Origin: Parvularcula sp.
Lineage (GTDB): Bacteria; Pseudomonadota; Alphaproteobacteria; Caulobacterales; Parvularculaceae
Assembly (NCBI GenBank): GCA_002704915.1
Contig: PAIP01000026.1
Span: 1-64,000 of the forward strand
Direction of reading: 5' to 3'
DNA: 64,000 nt
A program made the translations under genes and the position numbers. The notes beneath the pieces are model-generated. The model was not told the DNA's origin, made no database searches, and worked only from the letters and a program-made list of their open reading frames with translations. Numbering within the stretch: the first letter of the stretch is position 1; each line of letters begins with the position of its first letter. This document shows positions 28,940-38,002 of the stretch, one piece after another.

Positions 28940-29949
28940 ATCCACTTTTTCATCCTGAAATAGACGAGAAGCCCAACCGCGATGGCCAGGCACAGCCCGA
29001 CAATGACCCAAAACGCGATCGCGCTCTCAACGCCCGGCATGCCGCCCACATTGATCCCGAAAAGGCCCGTCAGAAACCCAAGCGGGAGAAAGATCGCCGC
29101 GACCACGGAGAGCACCATCATGTTGCGGTTCATTTCCTCGGCCCGCTGGTCCGTCAACTGGTCCTGCAACACCATGGCCCGCTCGCGCGCGGCGTCGATC
29201 TCTTCGGTCATTCGGGTGACGTCGTCGGCGACTTCGCGCAAATCGATTTGCGAGCGTTCATCGAAAAGCCCGCCGGAAAGCTGCGCGAGATGCGTCAACG
29301 CCTCGCGCTGCGGCGCCATGAACCGGCGCAGCAGCACCGCGTCATGGCGAACCTCCGCCAGTTTCGAACGGCAGTTTTCGCTTTCGCCTGTGAGCACTGT
29401 CTCTTCAAGATCGTCGATCTTGTCCCCAATGATGGCGATATAAGGCTCAACCCGCAGCGTAAGCCGCTGGGCTAGAAGCGCCACAAGCTGGCCTGTGTTC
29501 GCCGGCCCGCCCTTCTCCCGCACGATAAGTCGAACATCCTGAATGGATTTCAAGAATCGCCGCCGCGTGGTGATAACGCGGCGCTCGTCGCACCAGATCC
29601 GGATCGAAACCATGTCTTCGGCTTCAGCCCCTTCGCTCAGATTGACGCCGCGCAAATTCACGAAAATACCGTTTTCGAACTGGCTCATTTTCGGCCGCGT
29701 CTCGTCGGCGAGCAGCCAGCGGCGCGCTTCGAGCGGGATGTCTCCGCGCGCCTCAATCCAGGCCGCCGTATCGGAAGCGTTCACATCGAAATGCAGCCAG
29801 GTGAAGTCATATTCCGATTCAAAGTCCGGACGCTGTATATCCTCCCATGACAACGGCTTGCCTATCGTGTCCGTGACACCGTGGCCGTGGATAAGGGCCG
29901 GATGGGTCGGCGCAAATGCGTCCAGTCGATCAGTTTCGAGTGCTTCCAT
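28936..29949 (-). CDS. zntB: CorA/ZntB-type divalent cation transporter
   Basis: This 337-residue protein has a soluble N-terminal alpha/beta domain, a long coiled-coil stalk (about 180-265) and two C-terminal transmembrane helices with the loop TGLFGINVGGMPG. The GIN in place of CorA's GMN is typical of the ZntB branch (zinc/cation transporters, proton-coupled in E. coli). The C-terminus is KKWI, cytosolic. It overlaps the MscS gene by 4 bp and follows transaldolase by six bases. The gene symbol is by family resemblance. Confidence 0.85.
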   Translation of the reverse strand: MEALETDRLDAFAPTHPALIHGHGVTDTIGKPLSWEDIQRPDFESEYDFTWLHFDVNASDTAAWIEARGDIPLEARRWLLADETRPKMSQFENGIFVNLRGVNLSEGAEAEDMVSIRIWCDERRVITTRRRFLKSIQDVRLIVREKGGPANTGQLVALLAQRLTLRVEPYIAIIGDKIDDLEETVLTGESENCRSKLAEVRHDAVLLRRFMAPQREALTHLAQLSGGLFDERSQIDLREVADDVTRMTEEIDAARERAMVLQDQLTDQRAEEMNRNMMVLSVVAAIFLPLGFLTGLFGINVGGMPGVESAIAFWVIVGLCLAIAVGLLVYFRMKKWI

Positions 29950-29955
29950 GCCGCG

Positions 29956-30609
29956 TCAAAGAATCTTCTGACCGGTCTTCGCCCAGTCGTCGAGAAACGC
30001 TTTCAGCCCTTTATCCGTCAACGGATGATTGACGAGGGATTTCAGAACGCCTGGCGGGACGGTGGCCACATCCGCGCCGGCGAGCGCGGAGTCCTTTACA
30101 TGGTTCGCCGAACGGATCGACGCCGCCAAGACCTCCGTGCGGAAGTCGTAATTGTCGTAGATCGCGCGGATCTCGCGGATCAGCTCCATGCCGTCGATAT
30201 TGATGTCGTCGAGGCGGCCGATGAAGGGCGAGATGAACGTCGCGCCAGCCTTCGCCGCGAGGAGCGCCTGGTTCGCCGAGAAACACAAGGTGACATTGGT
30301 CTTGATGCCTTCGGAGGTCAGCGCCTTGCAGGCGATAAGGCCGTCTAACGTCAAAGGCAGCTTCACCGTTACATTGTCGGCGATCTTGGCCAGCGACTTG
30401 CCTTCGGTGATCATCTGCTCGGCTTCGAGCGCGGTCACCTCTGCGCTGACCGGACCGGGAACGAGAGCGCAGATCTCCGCCGTCACTTCGCGAATGTCGC
30501 GCCCGGATTTCATGATGAGGCTCGGATTGGTGGTCACCCCGTCGACAAGACCTGTGGGCAGGAGGGCCTTGATTTCGCTGATTTCGGCGGTGTCGACGAA
30601 AAACTTCAT
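29956..30609 (-). CDS. tal: Transaldolase (TalC/FSA-like, short form)
   Basis: The protein has 217 residues from the ATG at 30609, with AAGGA ten bases upstream; an open frame to 30801 overlaps the preceding gene and is not used. The TIM barrel starts [10 protein letters not shown], with TTNPSLI at 26-32 and the Schiff-base lysine Lys83 in NVTVKLPL. This is the short transaldolase/fructose-6-phosphate aldolase type, about 215-220 residues. It transfers dihydroxyacetone units in the non-oxidative pentose phosphate pathway. It lies in the long operon between DUF418 and ZntB genes. Confidence 0.9.
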   Translation of the reverse strand: MKFFVDTAEISEIKALLPTGLVDGVTTNPSLIMKSGRDIREVTAEICALVPGPVSAEVTALEAEQMITEGKSLAKIADNVTVKLPLTLDGLIACKALTSEGIKTNVTLCFSANQALLAAKAGATFISPFIGRLDDINIDGMELIREIRAIYDNYDFRTEVLAASIRSANHVKDSALAGADVATVPPGVLKSLVNHPLTDKGLKAFLDDWAKTGQKIL

Positions 30610-30646
30610 GGGTCGGCGTTCCTTATGATGTTCAGGCGGAGGTCTA

Positions 30647-31978
30647 CTAGACAGCGATTCCCTTGTCAGCAGGGGTGATCCCCTTTCTGAAAGGCTGTCG
30701 GCGCCAATAGGTGAGCGAGCGCCAGACCCATTCCAGCGGGCCGAAACGGAAGCGCGAAAGCCACCACAGGGAAAATGAGAGCTGTGCGATCCACACCGCA
30801 AACATGATCGAATAGACCTGGGCGAGATCGAACTGACCGTAAAGGCCTAAGCCGGCGCCGGTGAAAAGGATGCCGCAGATCAGGGTCTGGCCGATATAGT
30901 TCGACAGGGCCATTCGGCCGGCGCAGCTAAAGGCCCGCATCAGAAGGCTCGAAGCGGCGAGCTTCCATAGAACGAAGAACAAGCCGATATGACCCATGGT
31001 GAGGATCACGCGCACAGGTTGATCGACAGCCCAGGGCAGCCACAGGATGGGCGAAAAGTCCGCATCCCACCTCGTCCACAGCATCCAGCAGCGCGCCGGC
31101 AAGGCTGCGCCATACCCGATCGCCATCATCAGAAAATAGAATTTGAGGCTGCGTTCGGCGGTGATGATCCTCCATTTATAGAGCGCCATGCCGATCAGCA
31201 TCATCATGGCGGCGTCGATACCCCACCACACAAGGCTGTAGGAGCCATTGGCGTCCGCCACAGCTTCCGCATTGGTCTCGTACAAAGTCGCAAGATCGCC
31301 CGTACGGGCGTCGATCAGGGCGGTTATTTCTTCGTCCGTCGGCGGCGCAATATTGTCGCTCCAGTCGTCGACAATGGCTTGATCGTCTTCGGCCAGCATC
31401 CCGCCGTCTTCAAGGACGGCCTCAAGCTCCATCGCCGCTTCGCCCAGCCGGTATTCGGCATATTCCTCCGGGATCACGGTCGCGAGCAGAAAAACCATCG
31501 CCAGTGCGGCGCAACAAAGAAGTTTGCGCGGCGTGAGGATGCGGAATGGAAACAGAAACAGTCCGGCAAGACCGTAGATCAGCAGAATATCGCCCGGCAT
31601 CAACAACACGAAACCGTGGATAAGGCCGAAAAGAACGAGCCAGATCGTCCGGCGGAAGAACAGATCCGCGACGCGGATCGGTCCGTCGGGATAAATCGCG
31701 CGCTGGGTGAATAATACTATCCCCGCCCCGAACATTACCGAAAACAGCCCGCGCATGGAGCCATAGAAGTAGACTTGCGCGACGGTCCACAGCCCGTCAT
31801 TGACGGGCCCGCCGCCCGCATAGGCGGGATCGCTCATGGCGATTTCCGGCATCGAGAAACCGATTATGTTGATCACGAAAATCCCGAGGACCGCAAAGCC
31901 GCGCAAGGCGTCAAGCGCTTCAAATCTGGCGCTTGCCGGCGCCGGCGGTCCGGTCAGAGACCCGTCCTGCTCGCTCAT
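30647..31978 (-). CDS. DUF418 family membrane protein
   Basis: The protein has 443 residues from the ATG at 31978, with GAGGGGAGC just before; Met at 31993 would add five. The N-terminal segment [18 protein letters not shown] is the classical opening of heparan-acetyltransferase/DUF418 proteins. About ten transmembrane helices follow, and the DUF418 domain proper is C-terminal ([23 protein letters not shown]). Members of this group are likely membrane acyltransferases, with no defined substrate. It is the first gene of the long minus-strand run, divergent from korA. Confidence 0.88.
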   Translation of the reverse strand: MSEQDGSLTGPPAPASARFEALDALRGFAVLGIFVINIIGFSMPEIAMSDPAYAGGGPVNDGLWTVAQVYFYGSMRGLFSVMFGAGIVLFTQRAIYPDGPIRVADLFFRRTIWLVLFGLIHGFVLLMPGDILLIYGLAGLFLFPFRILTPRKLLCCAALAMVFLLATVIPEEYAEYRLGEAAMELEAVLEDGGMLAEDDQAIVDDWSDNIAPPTDEEITALIDARTGDLATLYETNAEAVADANGSYSLVWWGIDAAMMMLIGMALYKWRIITAERSLKFYFLMMAIGYGAALPARCWMLWTRWDADFSPILWLPWAVDQPVRVILTMGHIGLFFVLWKLAASSLLMRAFSCAGRMALSNYIGQTLICGILFTGAGLGLYGQFDLAQVYSIMFAVWIAQLSFSLWWLSRFRFGPLEWVWRSLTYWRRQPFRKGITPADKGIAV

Positions 31979-32260
31979 CTGCTCCCCTCGCAACGCAGGT
32001 TGAAAGCGGCTTTTTAGACCTGTTTATTTGCTTTTTCTATCAAGGACTTCACCGCATCTAATGGCTCTCCGGAAAAAGCATCACCATGACGAGAGCGGGC
32101 GACAGAAAAGGCTTGTTTTCCCGTCCGGAGGTTGAGATATGAGGCCTTCATCGGCGCGTCAGCCCGCCCGGAAAAGGCGGCTTTCGCGCTTGTTTTTACT
32201 GGCCGTTTCGCCATGCTGGCGGACCAGCCCCCGATGTGATGCGAGAACGGGTTCCGGGAT
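31979..32260. other. 282-bp divergent intergenic region between DUF418 and korA
   Basis: This spacer must hold promoters for both operons. GGAGG at 32127-32131 precedes an ATG at 32139 that opens a 95-codon frame overlapping korA out of frame; this is Arg-rich and I do not call it a gene. No terminator, RNA gene or well-formed promoter could be recognised. Confidence 0.5.
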
Positions 32261-34153
32261 ATGGCTAAGATTACGCCTGAAAGCAGTTCAGTGGTCGTGC
32301 GGTTCGCCGGCGATTCAGGCGACGGCGTGCAGCTTCTGGGCGCGCAGTTTGCGGAATCGACCGCGCTTGCCGGCGCCGATTTTTCGACCTTCCCCGACTT
32401 TCCCGCGGAGATCCGCGCGCCCGTAGGCACGACCTTCGGCGTCTCGGCGTTCCAGATCAATCTCGGCGCCCGGCGCATTTCGACCGCAGGCGATCAGCCG
32501 GACGTCCTTGTCGCGCTCAATCCGGCTGCGCTGAAAGTGAACCTGCCGCTCCTGCACAAAGGCGCGCTCATCCTTCTCAACACCGACGCTTTTAATGACC
32601 GGAACTTTGCGAAGGCGCATATCGCCGCCGATCCGCGCAAGACCGGCGAGCTTGACGACTATCAGGTGATCGAGATTGCGATTTCGACGCAGACCCTGGA
32701 AGCGGTGAAACCGCATGGACTTTCGAAGTCGGACGCCGAGCAGTGCAAAAACTTCTGGGCGCTGGGCGCGGTGCTCTGGATGTTCGGACGCGACCGCGAC
32801 CCTATCGTGCAATGGGCGCAAAAGAAATTCGCTAAGAAATCCCCGGAGATTCTCGCGGGCAACCTCGCCGCGCTCGACGCCGGCCACGCCTATGCGGAGA
32901 CGGCCGAGCTCTCGGCTGAGATCCCGCAATTCGCCATTGGCGAAGCGCCCATGGAAAAAGGCGAATACCGCTCCATCACCGGCGCCGAGGCGATATCGCT
33001 GGGGCTCGCCGCCGCAGGCGAACTGGCCGACCGCGAGATTGTGTTCTGCGGCTATCCCATTACGCCGGCCTCCTCGATCCTTCATTATCTTTCGAAGATG
33101 GGCGACCTTGGCGTCGCAACCTTTCAGGCGGAAGACGAAATCGCCGCCTGCTGCGCCGCCATCGGCGCGTCTTACGGCGGCAAGATCGGCGTCACCTCTT
33201 CGTCCGGTCCCGGCATCGCTCTGAAGACCGAAGCCATCGGGCTCGGCATGGCGACGGAGCTGCCGTTAGTTATTGTCAATTCCCAGCGCGGCGGCCCCTC
33301 CACGGGCCTGCCGACGAAAACCGAACAGTCGGATTTGTATCAGGCCGTCTACGGACGAAATGCGGATTCGCCCCTGCCCGTCCTTGCCGCCTCGTCGCCC
33401 GGCGATTGTTTCGATGCGGCGATCGAGGCGACACGCGTCGCCATCCGCCACATGACGCCGATCTTCCTGTTGACCGATGGCTATATCGCCAACGCCGCCG
33501 GCCCCTGGGCCCTGCCAGACATGGACGATTATGAGCCCATCGAGGTGAACGCGTCGCCGGCGACCGTTGAAGATGGCGATGATCCTTCACTCGCGCTCAA
33601 AAAGGCGATCTGGAAGCGCGATGAAAAATCCTATGGTCGGCCCTGGGTGGCGCCGGGCATGGAGGGCCTCGCCCATCGTATCGGCGGGCTCGAGAAAGAC
33701 ATCGAGACCGGCGATATTTCTTATGACCCCGCAAACCACCAGGCCATGGGCGAGCTGCGCGCGAAGAAAGTCGCGTCCGTCGCCGACTTCATCGCCGACC
33801 AGACGGTGGAACAAGGACCGGAAAAAGGCCCGCTCGTCGTTGTGGGCTGGGGCTCGACCCATGGGGCCATCTGGCGGGCGGTCAATCAGGCCAATGAACA
33901 GGGCATGGAGGTGGCCCAGGTGCATCTGCGCTGGCTCAACCCGCTGCCGAAAAACCTGAAGGCGCTCCTGTCGAACTATGACCGCATCCTGCTGCCGGAA
34001 ATGAATTTCGGCCAGTGCGCGACATTGCTCCGCGACAGGCTCGAACTCGACGTCGTGCAACTGAACAAAGTCTCCGGCCAGCCCTTCAAGATCGCGGAAG
34101 TGCTCGACGCCATCCGCGAGAACTATCCCGGCGCAAAACAGGCGGCGGAGTAA
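32261..34153 (+). CDS. korA: 2-oxoacid:ferredoxin oxidoreductase, alpha subunit (fused gamma-alpha)
   Basis: This 630-residue protein joins a gamma domain (about 1-190; GDSGDGVQLLG near 18, for the ferredoxin oxidoreductase swivel) with the alpha pyrimidine-binding domain (about 210-590; YPITPASSILHYL, SSSGPGIALK, PLVIVNSQRGGPSTGLPT). With KorB it oxidatively decarboxylates 2-oxoglutarate or another 2-oxoacid to the acyl-CoA, reducing ferredoxin. The length is typical of two-subunit KOR. The lipoprotein gene at 34157 separates it from korB. Confidence 0.92.
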   Translation: MAKITPESSSVVVRFAGDSGDGVQLLGAQFAESTALAGADFSTFPDFPAEIRAPVGTTFGVSAFQINLGARRISTAGDQPDVLVALNPAALKVNLPLLHKGALILLNTDAFNDRNFAKAHIAADPRKTGELDDYQVIEIAISTQTLEAVKPHGLSKSDAEQCKNFWALGAVLWMFGRDRDPIVQWAQKKFAKKSPEILAGNLAALDAGHAYAETAELSAEIPQFAIGEAPMEKGEYRSITGAEAISLGLAAAGELADREIVFCGYPITPASSILHYLSKMGDLGVATFQAEDEIAACCAAIGASYGGKIGVTSSSGPGIALKTEAIGLGMATELPLVIVNSQRGGPSTGLPTKTEQSDLYQAVYGRNADSPLPVLAASSPGDCFDAAIEATRVAIRHMTPIFLLTDGYIANAAGPWALPDMDDYEPIEVNASPATVEDGDDPSLALKKAIWKRDEKSYGRPWVAPGMEGLAHRIGGLEKDIETGDISYDPANHQAMGELRAKKVASVADFIADQTVEQGPEKGPLVVVGWGSTHGAIWRAVNQANEQGMEVAQVHLRWLNPLPKNLKALLSNYDRILLPEMNFGQCATLLRDRLELDVVQLNKVSGQPFKIAEVLDAIRENYPGAKQAAE

Positions 34154-34156
34154 GCG

Positions 34157-34606
34157 ATGGCTCGTCATATACTTCTTGCGCTGGCGATGGTTTCGCTTCT
34201 TGGCGCGGCCGCCTGTGGCGAAAAGAAACCGGTGCGAGTGCTCGTGGATGTCGTCCAGCCCGACCCCGACGCCAATTACGGCGTCTTTGTCTGGCGCGAG
34301 ACCGGCGCGGCGGAGCAGCCGACCCATCTTTATTTCGGCGTCAGCGTTTTCCTCATCGAGGGCAAGAGCAACGAAGAACGGCTTCGCGATCTTGAACCTT
34401 TCGCCAGCGCGGATTTTTCAGCCTCCGTCGTTTCCTATGGCTGGAGCGAATTAAAAGAGTTCTCGCTTTGCGCCGCCAAGACGAACCGCCTCAAAACCAT
34501 CGACACCAGCGTGTCGTCGAAAGTGATGGACAAGGTCAATTATGCCAGCGGCGGCGATTGCGCCGGGAAAGACTGGTCCGCCTCCTTCCCGCCGGAACTA
34601 CAGTAA
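34157..34606 (+). CDS. Putative small lipoprotein encoded between korA and korB
   Basis: This 149-residue protein has an N-terminal hydrophobic segment ending in GAAAC (Cys20), a lipobox. The mature part has two Cys pairs' worth of residues (three further Cys), no recognised family and a mixed alpha/beta look. GGAG lies just before the ATG. It starts four bases after the korA stop, and korB starts 20 bases after its stop, so the three are surely cotranscribed. An envelope lipoprotein between subunits of a cytosolic ferredoxin enzyme is unexpected. Confidence 0.75.
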   Translation: MARHILLALAMVSLLGAAACGEKKPVRVLVDVVQPDPDANYGVFVWRETGAAEQPTHLYFGVSVFLIEGKSNEERLRDLEPFASADFSASVVSYGWSELKEFSLCAAKTNRLKTIDTSVSSKVMDKVNYASGGDCAGKDWSASFPPELQ

Positions 34607-34625
34607 CCGTCCGAAAGATAGTCCG

Positions 34626-35627
34626 ATGAACAAGCCCCTCACCGCCAAAGATTTCGCCACCGATCAGGAAGTGCGCTGGTGCCCCGGCTGCGGCGATTAC
34701 GCCATCCTGAAATGCGTGCAGAAGACCCTCGCCGATGTGGAGGCGAACCCCGACAAGACGGTGTTCGTTTCCGGCATCGGCTGTTCCTCGCGCTTTCCTT
34801 ATTACATGAACGCCTATGGTTTTCACACGATCCACGGGCGCGCGCCGGCCTTCGCGACGGGATTGAAGATTGCGAACCCCGATCTCGATGTCTGGCTCGT
34901 CACCGGCGACGGCGACGGGCTTTCCATCGGCGGAAATCATCTGCTGCATGTCCTGCGCCGCAATGTCGACATGCAGATCATGCTCTTCAACAACGAAATT
35001 TACGGGCTGACCAAGGGCCAGTATTCTCCGACCAGCCGCGTCGGCACACGCTCGCCCTCGACGCCGTCAGGCTCCATCGACTCGCCGGTGAACCCTTGTG
35101 CGTTTGCTTTGGGCGCCAATGCGCGCTTTATCGCCCGCGGCATCGACACGGATGCAAAAAACCTCTCGCCGGTTCTGAAAGCCGCCCGGGAATTCAAGGG
35201 CGCGGCGTTCGTCGAAATCTTCCAAAACTGCATCGTCTACAACAAGGACCGTTTCGAGGATTTCGTGGCGAAGAAAACCGCCGCCGAAACGCAAATCCAT
35301 CTGGAGCACGGCAAGCCCATGCTGTTCGCCAATGGCGAAAAGGGCCTGAAGCTCAATATCCAGACGCTGGCGCTCGAAGTCGTCGATGTAGGCGAGAATG
35401 CAACGCCGGTGGAGGACATCTTCGTCCATGACGAGACCAATCCCGCCGTGGCGCAGATGCTCATCAACCTGCCCATGCAGGGCTATCCCATGCCGCTCGG
35501 CGTTCTTTACCGCAACCCGGCGGAAAGCTTCGACGACGCTTTCTGGAAGCACCACCCGACGCAGGGCAAACGCACGGGCAAAGTCGCGGATGCGTTGCGC
35601 AAGGGAAGCGTCTGGAAGAAAAACTAG
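34626..35627 (+). CDS. korB: 2-oxoacid:ferredoxin oxidoreductase, beta subunit
   Basis: The protein has 333 residues from the ATG at 34626; the open frame to 34542 runs into the upstream lipoprotein. The thiamine diphosphate site is GDGDGLSIGGNH near 95-106, followed by NNEIYGLTKGQ at about 122-132. Cysteines for a [4Fe-4S] cluster are Cys19 and Cys22 (WCPGCG), Cys53 (IGCSS) and Cys202. It pairs with KorA to form the two-subunit enzyme that makes reduced ferredoxin. Its stop codon overlaps that of the convergent YidC-like gene (CTAG). Confidence 0.93.
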   Translation: MNKPLTAKDFATDQEVRWCPGCGDYAILKCVQKTLADVEANPDKTVFVSGIGCSSRFPYYMNAYGFHTIHGRAPAFATGLKIANPDLDVWLVTGDGDGLSIGGNHLLHVLRRNVDMQIMLFNNEIYGLTKGQYSPTSRVGTRSPSTPSGSIDSPVNPCAFALGANARFIARGIDTDAKNLSPVLKAAREFKGAAFVEIFQNCIVYNKDRFEDFVAKKTAAETQIHLEHGKPMLFANGEKGLKLNIQTLALEVVDVGENATPVEDIFVHDETNPAVAQMLINLPMQGYPMPLGVLYRNPAESFDDAFWKHHPTQGKRTGKVADALRKGSVWKKN

Positions 35628-36304
35628 CCGACTGCTTCAGCCGTTTTGTTTCGCAGTTTGAGCGTGGTGGAGCCGAGCGACCACAGATTGCTGGTCAGCC
35701 AGTAGAGGCACACGGCCGCGGGCAGCCCGTAAATCAGGACAGCGATCACTCCTGCCACGATCAGGAACCGCACCCGCGTCGCCTGCGTCATTTCCGGCCG
35801 GATAGAGGATTCAAAAATGGCCACGGCAGTCAGAAGGATCGGCAGCAGATTTATATTTATCCCGCCCAGCGTCAGAAGCCCGTCCGGCGCCCCCAAATTT
35901 TCAATGAATAAAAACGATTTTCCCTGAAGCGGCGGTAAATCGGTCAACAGAAACAGCGCCGAGAGAAGAAACGGAATCTGAAGGGCTATTGGCGCCAGCG
36001 ATGAAACCGACTGGATCGGGTGGTACCCATGAGCCTGATAGATCTCGTCAATCCTTTCGAATTGTTCGCGACCCTTCAGGGTGCGTTTAGCTTCGGCGAT
36101 CTGAGGCGCCATCGCCGCCTGCACGCCCTGCTCTTTTTGCTCGGCCTTTGCCGCGATCCTGAAAATCGGGGTCAGCGCCAGCCGCACCACGATGCTGAGC
36201 CCGATGATGGCGAGCCCAAAGCTTCCGGTCGCCGTCTGAAACAACATCACAAGATGCTGCATGAGCCACATAATCGGCGTCAGCAGGAATTCTATGGCGT
36301 GCAT
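35624..36304 (-). CDS. Short YidC/Oxa1-family membrane insertase
   Basis: This 226-residue protein is about the length of the YidC core, with no large periplasmic domain. It has five transmembrane segments, including the groove arginine (Arg41 in VVRLALTPIF), the cytosolic helical hairpin with charges at about 55-85, and late helices (SSLAPIALQIPFLLSALFLL, then LLTAVAIFE and LIYGLPAAVCLYWLTSNLWSL, at most 20 residues quoted each). The main YidC should be elsewhere, next to rnpA/yidD. It is last in a unit with a methyltransferase gene, its ATG overlapping that gene's stop by one base. Confidence 0.87.
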   Translation of the reverse strand: MHAIEFLLTPIMWLMQHLVMLFQTATGSFGLAIIGLSIVVRLALTPIFRIAAKAEQKEQGVQAAMAPQIAEAKRTLKGREQFERIDEIYQAHGYHPIQSVSSLAPIALQIPFLLSALFLLTDLPPLQGKSFLFIENLGAPDGLLTLGGININLLPILLTAVAIFESSIRPEMTQATRVRFLIVAGVIAVLIYGLPAAVCLYWLTSNLWSLGSTTLKLRNKTAEAVG

Positions 36305-37758
36305 CAGGCTTGTTTCGGCGTGAGGAAATAGAGTTTACGGTGACCGCCTTTCAGCGGCGCCGTGTCCTCAATATTGAAAGCGGATGCGAGAGTCGCTTCG
36401 AACTGTTCCGGCGCGAGATCGCCATACTGGTTTACGCGATTGCGCAACAGCATCTTCACCATGTCGTCTTCGAGCCCGACATATTCGATCACGACGTCGG
36501 AATCGAGGCTGCGCAGCCAGCGCACAAACTCGGCGAGCGGAATATTCGCGGAAATGACGATGTGATGGATGAGGGCGAGACAAAGAACGAGTTGCGGTTT
36601 CTGACGAGAGTCAAAAGCCTTGCGTTCGCGCCGCCCCCAGCCCTGGTTCGGCGAAATATTCGCAAGATTCATCACGAGCGGCAGGATGTTCTCAACGCCA
36701 TCTGACTTAAGGGACTGATAGAGACGTTCCACGGCTTTTTCATCGCCGTCGGCGGCGACGACATAGTCGCTGTGTTCAGCGCATATCCTTGAAAAGGTTC
36801 CCGTGTTGCAGCCAAGGTCCCAGACAAGAGAACGCCGGCGCGTTGCGGCGTGTTTCGCCACGAAGGATTTCTTTATTTCGAAGGATTCTTTCGCGTAGCT
36901 GTGCGACTTGTCGTAATCGCCCCATGTCGTCTCGCCCTCGGCGATGGACAGCTTCCGGACGGTGGATGCCAGCCCTTGTATAGTGCCCATAACCATGGCC
37001 AGGGAATGGCGCATGCCCCTGCGTTCCGATACTTCCTTGCCAGAGGTTTCCGTAAGTGTCTTTGCTTCACTTATGTCCGCGCTTGAATAGCGGCGCTGCA
37101 TCCTCGCATGCAGATAGACATGGCCGAACACGCCTTTCCGGAACCGGGTGAAGCCGGAAAGAATTTGGTTAGCGATATCCGGTTCTATGCCTTCCAGGTT
37201 GCTGCGAAGCATCGGACGATAATCGACGCCCTTGTAGGCCCGCAGCATGAGAGGATAGAGGAACATCATGCAGAACTGGCGGTAACCGGCCCACGGCTCG
37301 CCTTCCTTGTAAGGTTCAAAGGACGGCAGATCGATGAAGACGGGCCGCGCGCCGCGCCATTGAATGTTGTAGGCGGTCGCATCTTTTTGCGTCCAACCGG
37401 CAGGTATCGCCCGTTCCAGCAACTCAAGTTGCAACAACGCCGCATCCTTGAGCATGCCGAACGTCCATTCATAAGGATAGCTGATGAACGGAATGCGCTC
37501 ATGGACAAGAAACCCCGCCCAATGTTCGGACAGGCGCTCGCCCAATGGCGCCTCGGCGACGCTCGATCGAACGAGTTTGCCTTCACCGACGAGGGTTTCG
37601 TAGAGCGCCGTATCGGAAAATTTTTTGAAATTGTTCAGAACGTCGTCGTTGACGCCGCGAAAAATGGTCTGTCCGTCATCATAGATGCGGTTCGCGCGAT
37701 CCCGAAACGATCCGCGGTCCCATGTCAGCGTCCGTTCCGCGACCGCTTCACGATTCAC
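36304..37758 (-). CDS. NoeA-like two-domain SAM methyltransferase
   Basis: This 484-residue protein starts at GTG, overlapping the upstream small gene by 11 bp. The C-terminal half has a Rossmann methyltransferase core (VWDLGCNTGTFSRI at 312-325, AADGDE, LALIHHIV). The N-terminal 240 residues match the NoeA group and carry KDATAYNIQW, RPVFID and SFEPY. D126-x4-N131 with D143 twelve residues later resembles the catalytic loop and metal Asp of kinase-like enzymes. The SAM-dependent substrate is unknown; NoeA acts in Nod-factor-related modification in rhizobia. Neighbours suggest envelope glycan or lipid work. Confidence 0.8.
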   Translation of the reverse strand: MNREAVAERTLTWDRGSFRDRANRIYDDGQTIFRGVNDDVLNNFKKFSDTALYETLVGEGKLVRSSVAEAPLGERLSEHWAGFLVHERIPFISYPYEWTFGMLKDAALLQLELLERAIPAGWTQKDATAYNIQWRGARPVFIDLPSFEPYKEGEPWAGYRQFCMMFLYPLMLRAYKGVDYRPMLRSNLEGIEPDIANQILSGFTRFRKGVFGHVYLHARMQRRYSSADISEAKTLTETSGKEVSERRGMRHSLAMVMGTIQGLASTVRKLSIAEGETTWGDYDKSHSYAKESFEIKKSFVAKHAATRRRSLVWDLGCNTGTFSRICAEHSDYVVAADGDEKAVERLYQSLKSDGVENILPLVMNLANISPNQGWGRRERKAFDSRQKPQLVLCLALIHHIVISANIPLAEFVRWLRSLDSDVVIEYVGLEDDMVKMLLRNRVNQYGDLAPEQFEATLASAFNIEDTAPLKGGHRKLYFLTPKQA

Positions 37759-37966
37759 GTTGGACAGTCTCTTCCTTTTTCGACTTGCCGGTAATCATGT
37801 CTTTGAGGCGGTAAAAGTGTTTGCGCGCCGTGTAGCCGATCGCGGCGAAGAAGCCGAGAATGGCTGTGGTCACGACGCTCCCGGTCCCCGGATCGACATA
37901 AGCGTGGGCCGGTGCGGTTAGCGCAACCAAGGCGGCGCCGGCGAGCAATGCTGTGCTGAGCCTCAT
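37748..37966 (-). CDS. Small YVDPGTGS membrane protein
   Basis: The protein has 72 residues from the ATG at 37966; the open frame to 38041 has no better start. A signal peptide or first helix ends near AHA, followed directly by YVDPGTGSVV, a second hydrophobic helix and a basic tail (KHFYRLKDMI, KSKKEE). Small proteins with a YVDPGTGS motif after the export signal recur near sulfatase or LTA-synthase-like genes in many bacteria; no function is established. It starts the unit with the methyltransferase and YidC-like genes. Confidence 0.72.
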   Translation of the reverse strand: MRLSTALLAGAALVALTAPAHAYVDPGTGSVVTTAILGFFAAIGYTARKHFYRLKDMITGKSKKEETVQRES

Positions 37967-38002
37967 GAGGCGTACTCCTCGAAAACGACAATTAGTGATT
38001 CC

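Noticed and set aside
32139-32426. 95-codon ORF with a good GGAGG before korA
   Set aside because: It is Arg-rich, overlaps korA out of frame by more than half of its length and lacks any domain. It could be a leader but there is no support.
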